Shown one piece after another: positions 51,867 through 60,077 of a stretch of 64,000 nt of DNA. The translations under genes were made by a program, and so were the position numbers. The stretch covers positions 930,001 to 994,000 of the forward strand of contig NZ_JAOEGC010000002.1 of NCBI RefSeq assembly GCF_031801495.1, read 5' to 3'. The notes under the pieces are model-generated. The model did no database searches. It saw only the letters and a program-made list of their open reading frames with translations, and was not told the origin of the DNA. The stretch's first letter is position 1, and the number at the start of each line of letters is the position of its first letter. Origin of the DNA: Agrobacterium tumefaciens_K. GTDB lineage: Bacteria > Pseudomonadota > Alphaproteobacteria > Rhizobiales > Rhizobiaceae.

Positions 51867-52103
51867 ATGAGCGATATCGCAGAACGCGTAAAGAAAATTG
51901 TAATTGATCATCTTGGCGTTGACGCCGACAAAGTTGTTGAAGGCGCAAGCTTCATCGACGATCTGGGCGCTGACTCGCTCGACACCGTTGAACTGGTTAT
52001 GGCTTTCGAAGAAGAGTTCGGCGTTGAAATCCCTGACGATGCTGCCGACTCGATCCTGACCGTTGGCGACGCTGTAAAGTTCATCGAAAAGGCACAGGCC
52101 TGA
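51867..52103 (+). CDS. acpP: Acyl carrier protein
   Basis: A 78-residue acidic ACP, the carrier of growing acyl chains. The phosphopantetheine Ser lies in DLGADSLDTVELV (about 31-43). GAGGAA precedes the ATG. A 270-base spacer with a small dyad (CGTTGC at 51720-51725 and GCAACG at 51734-51739) suggests its own promoter; a longer frame to 51690 is not ACP. Confidence 0.98.
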   Translation: MSDIAERVKKIVIDHLGVDADKVVEGASFIDDLGADSLDTVELVMAFEEEFGVEIPDDAADSILTVGDAVKFIEKAQA

Positions 52104-52116
52104 TCGATCCTGCTCG

Positions 52117-52160
52117 GGGAGGTTCCTGAACCTCCCGTTCTGGCCCGGCTTGTCCGGGCC
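52117..52160 (+). terminator. Double hairpin after acpP
   Basis: Two stems follow acpP: GGGAGGTT (52117-52124) with AACCTCCC (52129-52136), and GGCCCGG (52142-52148) with CCGGGCC (52154-52160), the latter followed by AATATTTTAT. The second may be the terminator; the T-run is interrupted. Confidence 0.65.
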
Positions 52161-52346
52161 AATATTTTATCGTGAGAGGCACAATCCGTAACGGGTGCGT
52201 GTTTCCCGCGCGTAATCCTTTTGGCCGGAAATGGTCCGGCAAAATGGTTTATGCGCAAGTTCAAAGTTTTGCGGCATCCACCACCTGTTTTTTGTATCGG
52301 GTGCGGCAAAGAAGACCGATGATTTGGATAAGGGCGGAGCGTTGCT

Positions 52347-53609
52347 ATGAGACGTGTCGTTATCACCGGTACCGGCATGGTATCTCCTCTTGGATGCGGA
52401 ACTGAAGTCACCTGGGAACGGCTGCTTGCCGGCCAGAACGGTGCCCGCCTTGTGACCGAATTCGAGGTCGAAGACCTTCCCGCGAAAATCGCATGCCGCA
52501 TTCCTGTGGGCGATGGCACCGACGGCACCTTCAATCCCGATGATTGGATGGAGCCGAAGGAACAGCGCAAGGTTGATCCCTTCATCATCTACGGCATGGC
52601 AGCGGCCGAAATGGCGCTGAACGATGCTGGCTGGCACCCCGAAACCGACGAAGACCAGATCATGACCGGCGTCCTGATCGGCTCGGGTATCGGCGGTCTG
52701 GAAGGTATCGTCGAGGCTGGTTACACGCTGCGCGACAAGGGTCCGCGCCGCGTTTCGCCGTTCTTCATTCCCGGTCGCCTCATCAATCTGGTGTCCGGCC
52801 AGGTGTCCATCCGTCACAAGCTGCGCGGACCGAACCATGCCGTCGTCACCGCCTGCTCTACCGGCGCACATGCCATTGGCGATGCCGCCCGCCTGATCGC
52901 TCTCGGCGATGCGGACGTCATGGTTGCCGGTGGTGCGGAATCACCGGTCTGCCGCATCGCGCTTGCCGGTTTTGCCGCCTGCAAGGCACTGTCTACCCAG
53001 CACAATGACGATCCGCAGAAGGCGTCGCGACCCTACGACCGCGACCGTGACGGTTTCGTCATGGGCGAGGGCGCCGGTATCGTCGTTCTAGAAGAGCTTG
53101 AGCACGCCAAGGCGCGTGGCGCCAAGATCTACGCCGAGGTCGTCGGTTACGGTCTGTCGGGTGACGCCTACCACATCACGGCGCCGTCCGAAGATGGCGA
53201 GGGCGCTTATCGCTGCATGTCAATGGCGTTGAAGCGCGCCGGTCTGACGCCTGCCGATATCGACTACATCAACGCCCACGGTACATCGACCATGGCCGAC
53301 ACCATCGAACTTGGTGCTGTCGAGCGTCTGGTTGGTGATGCGGCATCCAAGGTTTCCATGTCGTCCACCAAGTCGGCGACCGGCCACCTGCTCGGCGCTG
53401 CCGGTGCGATCGAGGCGATCTTTGCGACGCTGGCCATCCGCGACAATATCGTGCCGCCGACGCTCAACCTCGACAATCCCGACGTCGAAACGAAGATCGA
53501 TCTCGTGCCGCACAAGGCGCGCAAGCGCGACGTCAACGTCGCCCTGTCGAACTCCTTCGGCTTTGGCGGTACCAACGCTTCACTCGTTCTACGCCGTTAC
53601 GAGGGCTGA
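52347..53609 (+). CDS. fabF: 3-oxoacyl-ACP synthase II
   Basis: A 420-residue condensing enzyme that elongates acyl-ACP. The Cys-His-His triad is visible: Cys in VTACSTGAHA (about 170), His in NAHGTST (about 310) and His in SATGHLLGAAGA (about 345). GGAG precedes the ATG. A GTCTGACGGC hairpin (53612-53637) follows the stop. mltG lies downstream after 279 bases with no recognisable gene between. Confidence 0.97.
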   Translation: MRRVVITGTGMVSPLGCGTEVTWERLLAGQNGARLVTEFEVEDLPAKIACRIPVGDGTDGTFNPDDWMEPKEQRKVDPFIIYGMAAAEMALNDAGWHPETDEDQIMTGVLIGSGIGGLEGIVEAGYTLRDKGPRRVSPFFIPGRLINLVSGQVSIRHKLRGPNHAVVTACSTGAHAIGDAARLIALGDADVMVAGGAESPVCRIALAGFAACKALSTQHNDDPQKASRPYDRDRDGFVMGEGAGIVVLEELEHAKARGAKIYAEVVGYGLSGDAYHITAPSEDGEGAYRCMSMALKRAGLTPADIDYINAHGTSTMADTIELGAVERLVGDAASKVSMSSTKSATGHLLGAAGAIEAIFATLAIRDNIVPPTLNLDNPDVETKIDLVPHKARKRDVNVALSNSFGFGGTNASLVLRRYEG

Positions 53610-53611
53610 TT

Positions 53612-53637
53612 GTCTGACGGCTCTTGCCGTTACAGAC
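53612..53637 (+). other. Hairpin immediately after fabF
   Basis: GTCTGACGGC (53612-53621) pairs with GCCGT (53626-53630) and CAGAC (53633-53637), leaving TA bulged. It begins two bases after the fabF stop and lacks a T-run, so it is a possible 3' end structure. The rest of the spacer up to mltG shows nothing clear. Confidence 0.4.
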
Positions 53638-53888
53638 GGAATCGTCGAAAACCGCCTCCGGTCGTTGTGCATCGGAGGCGAGGGCAACTGACTTGGCGAG
53701 CGATTTTTTCGCCTCGTCATGCATTCGTCAGTTTGCATGATCTGCCGTATGGAGAACGAATCTTCGTGAAACCATGCGGAAAGCCTCCACCGACGCTTCG
53801 ATGTGGTGCAGGATGGCATCCCGAACCTGTTTTTGCCGCATTGCCTGCGCAAAAAGCGCTGACAATGCCGAACTGAAAAGGACCGCCG

Positions 53889-55109
53889 GTGAGCGATACG
53901 AACCAGAACAGCCAGGGACAATACGGACGCGACGGCGCGGGAGAAGGTAACCGCGGCCCGATCATCCCTAAATCTCCGACCGAGGCATTGCGGCCGGAAA
54001 AAGTCCCGGCTCCGCCGAAGCGCTCCCGCAAGGCGCATGGCCAGCTGGTAATTTTCCTGAATTTCCTGATGACGATCGCCGTTGCGGTCTGCGTGCTCGC
54101 CGTCGCCGGCTTTTATTACATGATCAACGCTTTTCAGGAGCCGGGTCCGCTGGAAGCAAACACGCATTTCACCGTGCGTAACGGCGCGGGCCTTATTGAG
54201 ATCGCCAACAATCTGGAACGCAACGGCGTGATTTCCAACGCACGCGTTTTCCGTCTGATGACGGGCAGCTACCTCCAGAAGGAACAGACGCTGAAGGCTG
54301 GCGAATACGAGATCAAGGCTTCCGCCTCGATGAAGGATATCCTGCTGCTGCTGGAATCCGGCAAGTCGATCCTCTATTCCGTATCGATGCCGGAAGGTCT
54401 GACGGTCAAGCAGATGTTCGCGCGCTTGGCCGCCGACGAGGTTCTGGACGGCGAACTGCCCGCGACCTTGCCGGCGGAAGGAAGTTTGCGCCCGGATACC
54501 TACCGTTTTACGCGTGGTACGAAGCGCGAAGAGATCGTCAATCAGATGAGCGTCGCGCAGAACAAGCTTATCGAGATGATCTGGGAGAAGCGCGATCCTG
54601 ATCTGCCCATCAAGACGATCGAGGAGTTTGTGACGCTGGCCTCCATCGTCGAGAAGGAAACCGGCAAGGATGACGAGCGTGCCCACGTTGCTTCCGTGTT
54701 CTACAACCGGCTGAAAAAGGGCATGCGCCTGCAGTCCGATCCGACGATCATCTACGGTCTGTTCGGCGGTGACGGCAAGCCGTCCGACCGTCCGATCTAC
54801 CAGTCGGACCTGCAGAAACAGACACCGTTCAATACCTATGTCATCAAGGGACTGCCGCCATCGCCGATTGCCAATCCGGGTCGCGCGGCGCTCGAAGCCG
54901 TAGCAAACCCGTGGCGCACGGATGACCTCTATTTCGTTGCCGATGGGACGGGTGGGCACGCGTTTGCCAAGACGCTCGAGGAGCACAACGCCAATGTTCG
55001 GCGCTGGCGCAAGATCGAGGCTGAAAAGGCTGCGGCAGGTGCAAACCCGGATGTGGTCGTTGACGGCCAGCCGGGTGGCGCGGAAGCCGAAAAACCTGCC
55101 AACAACTGA
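53889..55109 (+). CDS. mltG: Endolytic murein transglycosylase MltG
   Basis: A 406-residue inner-membrane enzyme that cleaves nascent glycan strands and ends their growth. The N-terminal cytoplasmic part (1-50) is Pro-rich and basic; one helix spans about 53-76. The YceG domain includes the catalytic Glu in LASIVEKETG and VFYNRLKKGMRLQSDPT. The start is GTG with AAGGA six bases upstream. A C-terminal tail (about 375-406) is extra and disordered. Confidence 0.95.
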   Translation: MSDTNQNSQGQYGRDGAGEGNRGPIIPKSPTEALRPEKVPAPPKRSRKAHGQLVIFLNFLMTIAVAVCVLAVAGFYYMINAFQEPGPLEANTHFTVRNGAGLIEIANNLERNGVISNARVFRLMTGSYLQKEQTLKAGEYEIKASASMKDILLLLESGKSILYSVSMPEGLTVKQMFARLAADEVLDGELPATLPAEGSLRPDTYRFTRGTKREEIVNQMSVAQNKLIEMIWEKRDPDLPIKTIEEFVTLASIVEKETGKDDERAHVASVFYNRLKKGMRLQSDPTIIYGLFGGDGKPSDRPIYQSDLQKQTPFNTYVIKGLPPSPIANPGRAALEAVANPWRTDDLYFVADGTGGHAFAKTLEEHNANVRRWRKIEAEKAAAGANPDVVVDGQPGGAEAEKPANN

Positions 55110-55118
55110 TATTTTTTT

Positions 55119-55148
55119 ACCGGGCCTCCATCAAAAGAGGCCCGGTTT
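55119..55148 (+). terminator. Hairpin between mltG and yicC
   Basis: ACCGGGCCTC (55119-55128) pairs perfectly with GAGGCCCGGT (55137-55146) around an 8-base loop, followed by a short TT. It lies 10 bases after the mltG stop; TTTTTTT precedes it. It is a likely, possibly weak, terminator. Confidence 0.65.
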
Positions 55149-55173
55149 GCATACTGCTGTGGGGACTTCAGAA

Positions 55174-56061
55174 ATGACATTGCAATCGATGACCGGCTTC
55201 GCGCGCAGCGAAGGTGCTTCCGGGCGCTATCGCTGGGCGTGGGAACTACGATCCGTGAACGGCAAGGGACTGGATCTGCGCTTGCGCCTGCCAGCGGGCA
55301 TGGAAGGGCTGGAAACCGAACTGCGAGAGGTCGCTTCCCGTAGTCTTTCACGGGGGAACATTCAGGCTGGCCTGTCCTTGGCGGCTACGGAAAACCGGCT
55401 GGAAGCCGTCATCAATCGCGAGGCGCTGGACGCGGTTCTGGCGCTCAAGAAAGAACTCGGCAACGTCGTTGATGATAGGCCGTTGAGCTTCGACACGCTC
55501 CTGTCCGTGCGCGGGCTGGTGGACTTCCGCGAGGCCGAGGACGACGCCGAAGCTCAGGCCGCACGCAATGCCGACGTACTGGCCGGCTTTTCCGAAGCTG
55601 TTCTCAAGCTCAAGGCCATGCGTGAGCGTGAGGGTGATTCTCTCTTTTCCATCCTGTCGGGCCAAATCGACCGCATCGAGCAGTTTGCCACCACGATTGA
55701 ACGCGACCCGTCGCGCCAGCCTGAACAGATCGCAGCGCGTCTTGCCACGCAGATCGCGTTGATTGGAGATGGCGCTCAGGGGCTGGATCGCGACCGTCTG
55801 CATGCCGAAGCGGCGCTGATCGCGACGAAGGCGGATCTGCGCGAGGAGATCGACCGGCTATACGCCCATGTTGCAGCCTCGCGTGAGCTCTTGAAGGATG
55901 GCGGCCCGATCGGGCGCAAGCTCGACTTTCTTGCACAGGAATTTAACCGGGAGTCGAATACCATCTGTTCCAAATCGAACGCGAGTGCGGTAACCGCTGC
56001 TGGTATCGAGCTGAAAGTCGTGATCGACCAGTTCCGCGAACAGGTCCAAAATCTGGAGTAG
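55174..56061 (+). CDS. yicC: YicC-family endoribonuclease-like protein
   Basis: A 295-residue YicC family protein; E. coli YicC is an RNase that affects small RNA decay. The start SMTGFARSEG and the closing EFNRESNTICSKSNA are strongly conserved family signatures. The ATG at 55174 has GGGGA upstream. gmk begins three bases after its stop, a common pairing in bacteria. Confidence 0.95.
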   Translation: MTLQSMTGFARSEGASGRYRWAWELRSVNGKGLDLRLRLPAGMEGLETELREVASRSLSRGNIQAGLSLAATENRLEAVINREALDAVLALKKELGNVVDDRPLSFDTLLSVRGLVDFREAEDDAEAQAARNADVLAGFSEAVLKLKAMREREGDSLFSILSGQIDRIEQFATTIERDPSRQPEQIAARLATQIALIGDGAQGLDRDRLHAEAALIATKADLREEIDRLYAHVAASRELLKDGGPIGRKLDFLAQEFNRESNTICSKSNASAVTAAGIELKVVIDQFREQVQNLE

Positions 56062-56064
56062 GCC

Positions 56065-56727
56065 ATGGCCCCGGTGAACAATTCTCCCGTCAAGATTGCC
56101 CGCAGAGGGTTGATGCTGGTGATCTCGTCGCCGTCCGGCGCGGGCAAGTCCACCATTGCCAGAAACCTTCTGGAAAAGGACAAGAACATCAAGCTTTCTG
56201 TCAGCGTGACGACGCGCCCGCGTCGGCAAAGCGAGATCGAGGGCATCCACTACCATTTCATTTCCAAGAAGGAATTCGAGCGCCTGCGTGACAGCGACGA
56301 ACTGCTGGAATGGGCAGAGGTGCACGGAAATTTTTACGGCACACCGCGGGAGCCGGTGGAAACCGCGATGGCCGACGGCATGGATATGCTGTTCGACATC
56401 GACTGGCAGGGAGCGGAGCAGCTCCAGGACAAGATGAAGGCAGATGTCGTCTCCATTTTCATCCTGCCGCCCACCATGACGGAACTGCAATCGCGCCTGC
56501 ATCGTCGCGCCGAAGATACCGAAGCCGTCATCCAGACGCGGCTTGCCAATTCCCGTGCCGAAATCGAGCACTGGCGCGATTATGACTACGTGATCCTCAA
56601 CAATGACCTTCAGGCTGCTTTCGATGCTGTGGAAGCCATTGTAAAGGCTGAACGCGTTCGTCGTGATCGCCGCCACGGCATGTTCGATTTCGTGCGCGAA
56701 TTGCTGGCGGAAGAGCCAAAGCTCTAA
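56065..56727 (+). CDS. gmk: Guanylate kinase
   Basis: A 220-residue kinase that turns GMP into GDP. The P-loop is SSPSGAGKST (about 21-30), the GMP-binding part is SVTTRPRRQSEIEG and HYHFISKKEF, and the lid includes RRAEDTEAVIQTR. It follows yicC almost directly. It converges on ksgA across a 225-base spacer where I see no gene or terminator. Confidence 0.97.
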   Translation: MAPVNNSPVKIARRGLMLVISSPSGAGKSTIARNLLEKDKNIKLSVSVTTRPRRQSEIEGIHYHFISKKEFERLRDSDELLEWAEVHGNFYGTPREPVETAMADGMDMLFDIDWQGAEQLQDKMKADVVSIFILPPTMTELQSRLHRRAEDTEAVIQTRLANSRAEIEHWRDYDYVILNNDLQAAFDAVEAIVKAERVRRDRRHGMFDFVRELLAEEPKL

Positions 56728-56952
56728 AGTCCAGCTGCTCGGGGGTGGGTTGTTTGCTGACACGACAGCCAGTTCAACGAATGGTGCACATCAGTGGCGT
56801 CATCTGCCAGCCGTGACCGCTCGCCATCGTCTTCGGCGAAACCTCAGCACGTGCTTTATCCAGTTGATCGGCCAGTTACGGCGCGCCGTCCTGATTCTGC
56901 TTGAAAACGCTGATCCCGTTCTTGTCATATGCAAGGAGGGGCGAGGAAAATC

Positions 56953-57783
56953 CTAGAGCGAATTCGCGAGCGTCACGAATTCCTCGACGGAGAGCGTTTC
57001 CGCCCGACGCGTCGGATCGATCCCGGCTTTTTCCAGAAGCGTTTCGCCGCCGAGTGCCTTTACGCTCTGGCGAAGCATCTTGCGGCGCTGGCCGAAGGCC
57101 GCTTCCGTGACTTTCTCAAGCTTTGCCACATCGCAGGGCATCGGCTTGTCCTTGGGCAGCAGGTGCACGACGGTCGATGTGACCTTTGGTGGTGGGCTGA
57201 AAGCCTGTGGCGGTACGTCAAAAGCCATTTCGGCGACGGTGCGCCAGCCGGCAAGCACGCCAAGGCGTCCATAATGGTTGTCGCCTTCTTCCGCCACGAT
57301 GCGCTGACCGACTTCCTTTTGGAACATCAGCGTCATCGACAGCCAGAACGGCGGCCATCGGTTTGGTAGCAGCCAGTTGACCAGCAGCTGCGTGCCGACG
57401 TTATACGGAAGGTTGGCGATGATCCGCACAGGTTCGCCCGCAGGCACGAGCGCTTCGAAATCGGTCTTCAGCGCATCGCCCTCGATCACTTCGAGGCGAC
57501 CGGGATAATGTGCCTCGATTTCGGCAAGCGCCGGCAGGCAGCGGCTGTCGCGCTCCACGGCAATGACCTTCTTGGCACCGAGCGAGAGAATGGCGCGGGT
57601 GAGGCCGCCGGGACCGGGACCGACTTCGATGACTGTGACGCCTTCCAGTGGACCGGCTGTTCTGGCGATCTTCTGGGTGAGGTTCAGGTCGAAAAGGAAG
57701 TTTTGTCCAAGCGACTTCTTCGCATCGAGGCCGTGGCGCTGGATGACGTCTCGCAGTGGCGGAAGCCCATCGATAGCAGCCAT
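56953..57783 (-). CDS. rsmA: 16S rRNA dimethyladenosine transferase
   Basis: A 276-residue SAM-dependent methyltransferase (KsgA) that dimethylates two adenines near the 3' end of 16S rRNA. Motifs are LGQNFLFDLNL, VIEVGPGPGGLT and the catalytic NLPYNVGTQ. The ATG overlaps the pdxA stop by one base (TGATG). It is the last gene of the lpt-surA-pdxA-ksgA run, an order also known in E. coli. Confidence 0.97.
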   Translation of the reverse strand: MAAIDGLPPLRDVIQRHGLDAKKSLGQNFLFDLNLTQKIARTAGPLEGVTVIEVGPGPGGLTRAILSLGAKKVIAVERDSRCLPALAEIEAHYPGRLEVIEGDALKTDFEALVPAGEPVRIIANLPYNVGTQLLVNWLLPNRWPPFWLSMTLMFQKEVGQRIVAEEGDNHYGRLGVLAGWRTVAEMAFDVPPQAFSPPPKVTSTVVHLLPKDKPMPCDVAKLEKVTEAAFGQRRKMLRQSVKALGGETLLEKAGIDPTRRAETLSVEEFVTLANSL

Positions 57784-58805
57784 CAGAGCGCCGCCTTGCT
57801 GCGACCGGCAATTTCTGCGGCCATCTTCAGTGCCGCGACGAGACTTGCCTCGTTGGCAACGCCTTGGCCCGCGATGCCAAAGGCTGTGCCATGGTCCGGC
57901 GAGGTGCGGATGAAGGGCAGGCCAAGCGTGACATTGACGGAATCGTCGAAACCGAGCGCTTTCGCCGGAATGAGCGCCTGATCATGGTACATACAGACGG
58001 CGACGTCGTAGCGTTTGCGGGCAGCATCATGGAACATGGTGTCGGCGGGCAGGGGACCGAATGCGTCGATGCCCTCTTTGCGAAGGCCGATCACGGCAGG
58101 ATGAATGATGTCGCGGTCCTCGATGCCGATCGCGCCATCTTCGCCCGCATGTGGATTAAGACCTGCTATGGCCAGACGCGGCGCGGCAATGCCGAATTTC
58201 TGCTTCAGATCCGTATCGATGATACGGCACGTCTCCATGATCAGCTCTTCCGTCAGGGCGGCAGGAACGTCCTTGACCGGAATGTGAATCGTGACGGGAA
58301 CGACGCGAACCTTCGGTCCGGCAATCATCATGACCGGCGTTACTTGGCGACCATTGAGGCGCAGAGCGAGATCGGCAAGAAATTCCGTATGTCCCGGAAA
58401 ACCGAACCCGGCTTCATAAAGCACTGACTTTGCAATCGGATTGGTGACGACGGCAGCCGTCTTGCCTTCTGCCGTCAACGCCACCGCGGTTTCGATGGCC
58501 TTGATCGTTGCATGGGCGGCGCCGATATGCGGCTGCCCTGCCTGAACCTCGAACCCGACGTGCAGGGGCAGGACCGGGAACGCCCGCTCAAAGACCTGAC
58601 CAGCGTCTGCCGCCTCGCAGGTTTCGATTGCGATGTCGATACCGATCAACGCCGCACGACTTGCCACCACGTCCGGATCGCCGATGAAAACAAACGGCGG
58701 GAGGCCGGTTTCGTGGCGTTTTGCCCATGCCGCAATGGCGATGTCAGGGCCAATACCAGCAGGATCGCCCTGGGTAAGGGCAAGCGGCAGGGAAGCATGT
58801 GTCAC
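57783..58805 (-). CDS. pdxA: 4-hydroxythreonine-4-phosphate dehydrogenase
   Basis: A 340-residue NAD-dependent, metal-binding enzyme in pyridoxal phosphate synthesis. TQGDPAGIGPD opens it; metal and substrate ligands lie in FPGHTEFLADL, GLNPHAGEDG and MYHDQALIPAK. Length fits the family. It follows the SurA-like gene by 18 bases and overlaps ksgA by one base. Confidence 0.96.
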   Translation of the reverse strand: MTHASLPLALTQGDPAGIGPDIAIAAWAKRHETGLPPFVFIGDPDVVASRAALIGIDIAIETCEAADAGQVFERAFPVLPLHVGFEVQAGQPHIGAAHATIKAIETAVALTAEGKTAAVVTNPIAKSVLYEAGFGFPGHTEFLADLALRLNGRQVTPVMMIAGPKVRVVPVTIHIPVKDVPAALTEELIMETCRIIDTDLKQKFGIAAPRLAIAGLNPHAGEDGAIGIEDRDIIHPAVIGLRKEGIDAFGPLPADTMFHDAARKRYDVAVCMYHDQALIPAKALGFDDSVNVTLGLPFIRTSPDHGTAFGIAGQGVANEASLVAALKMAAEIAGRSKAAL

Positions 58806-58823
58806 GGATGGCGAACTTTCGCG

Positions 58824-59768
58824 TCAGGTGTTGACGATCTGCGCCTTCTTGCGCAGCTCATCCATATATTTCGTCTCGTTGGGGTTTTCGCCGTCCTTGG
58901 CTTTCATCAGATCTTCCGACTTGAAGACCATTTCAGCCGCGTAGTCATCCGAAACCTGGCGCTGCTTGCAGATCGCGAGGTATTCCACGCCCTTTTCCGT
59001 CACGCGCGTTCCGGTAGTACCACCTTCTTTTGCCTTTTCGACAAGCGCCTTCCACTCTTCCGGCAGTTCGGGTGCGAGAATTCTGCCAAGATCCTTGATC
59101 GAAACGTCCCGCATGGTTGCGGCAAACGTCTTGGCCTGCTCGCAGCCAGGATAACGGCTGCGCGATGCTTCCGCCTCGCTCTTGCGCTTACCGGTGATCG
59201 AATTGCGCTTGGATTCGGGAATGACGAAAATGATCTGCTGCAGGAAGTATTCGGTCGTGACCGGCTTCTCTCCGCGCTCCTTGAGGCGGGTAACGAGATC
59301 CTGGTTCGACATCTTTCCACGTCCACCGTAGCGGGCGTTGACAAGGCGCGGCCAGCTCATCTGCACGGCGATGAATGACTTGAAGTGGTCGGCACCGACG
59401 CCAGCCTGCCCGAGGACCTGCGTCAGCTGCTGCGGGGTCATCTTGTTGTTGGCAGCAAAGCGGGCGAATGCGGCGTCGACGTCATTGGTGCTGACCGACA
59501 TTTTAACACGCGCGATTTCCTCGCGTTTCAGGGCTTCGTCGACCAGCTGGTCACGTGCCTTCTGATTAAGGTTGCCGGTCTGGCGCTGCAGCTTCAGGAA
59601 TGCCACCCGCTTCGAGATGTCGTCACTGGTGATAGGCGTCTTGTTGACGACGATTTTCACCGTGTTGTCCGCAAATGCCTGGCTGGTAAATGGCGAAACG
59701 GCCATCGGGACGGCGAAAATCGCAAAGGCAAAAGCAGCGCTACGCAGAGCCGTCTTTCCGAAGTTCAT
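58824..59768 (-). CDS. SurA-like periplasmic chaperone
   Basis: A 314-residue exported protein. Residues 1-33 are a signal peptide (ALRSAAFAFAIFAVPMAV, cleaved near QAFA-DN). The SurA N-terminal domain follows (IVVNKTPITSDDISKRVAFL). The second half has the place and spacing of a parvulin domain, but its active-site pattern is hard to see, so isomerase activity may be lost. It lies in the lptD-surA-pdxA-ksgA order, which supports a chaperone role for outer-membrane proteins. Two adjacent ATGs exist; 59768 has better spacing to AAGGA. Confidence 0.88.
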   Translation of the reverse strand: MNFGKTALRSAAFAFAIFAVPMAVSPFTSQAFADNTVKIVVNKTPITSDDISKRVAFLKLQRQTGNLNQKARDQLVDEALKREEIARVKMSVSTNDVDAAFARFAANNKMTPQQLTQVLGQAGVGADHFKSFIAVQMSWPRLVNARYGGRGKMSNQDLVTRLKERGEKPVTTEYFLQQIIFVIPESKRNSITGKRKSEAEASRSRYPGCEQAKTFAATMRDVSIKDLGRILAPELPEEWKALVEKAKEGGTTGTRVTEKGVEYLAICKQRQVSDDYAAEMVFKSEDLMKAKDGENPNETKYMDELRKKAQIVNT

Positions 59769-59908
59769 CATATCCTTCTCCCTCTCGTCGGGCATGCAGC
59801 GCTTTCCGCTCACCCGGCAATCTGTTCCGTCCGCTCCGTACGAATGCCGTTTACGGCTCGTCTCTGTCAGACTTAGGCTTGTTCATCCGCGCCGCGAATG
59901 CGCCACGT

Positions 59909-59937
59909 ATATATCATCGTGATCCGCAAAACGGCAA
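59909..59937 (-). promoter_or_regulatory. Probable sigma-70 promoter of surA-pdxA-ksgA
   Basis: On the minus strand TTGCCG (59937-59932), 17 bases, then ATATAT (59914-59909) form a plausible promoter about 140 bases before the surA ATG. It lies after the lptD terminator, so surA-pdxA-ksgA can be transcribed separately. The 309-base spacer 59769-60077 holds this promoter, the terminator at 60043 and no gene. Confidence 0.55.
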
Positions 59938-60042
59938 TGTATCGTTTTTCCAAAGGAAAACCAAAAAATCCGTGATGGACACTGCCGATCTCTTGCGGCG
60001 AAAGCGTGGCGTTTCAGGCTGTTGCCGACACGAATGGCGAAA

Positions 60043-60069
60043 GCGGAGCGCATTTTTCGTGCGCCCCGC
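60043..60069 (-). terminator. Probable terminator of lptD
   Basis: On the minus strand GCGGGGCGCA (60069-60060) pairs with TGCGCTCCGC (60052-60043), with one G-T wobble and a 7-base loop, followed by TTTCG. It lies 9 bases after the lptD stop. The T-run is short. Confidence 0.6.
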
Positions 60070-60077
60070 ATGTCAAC

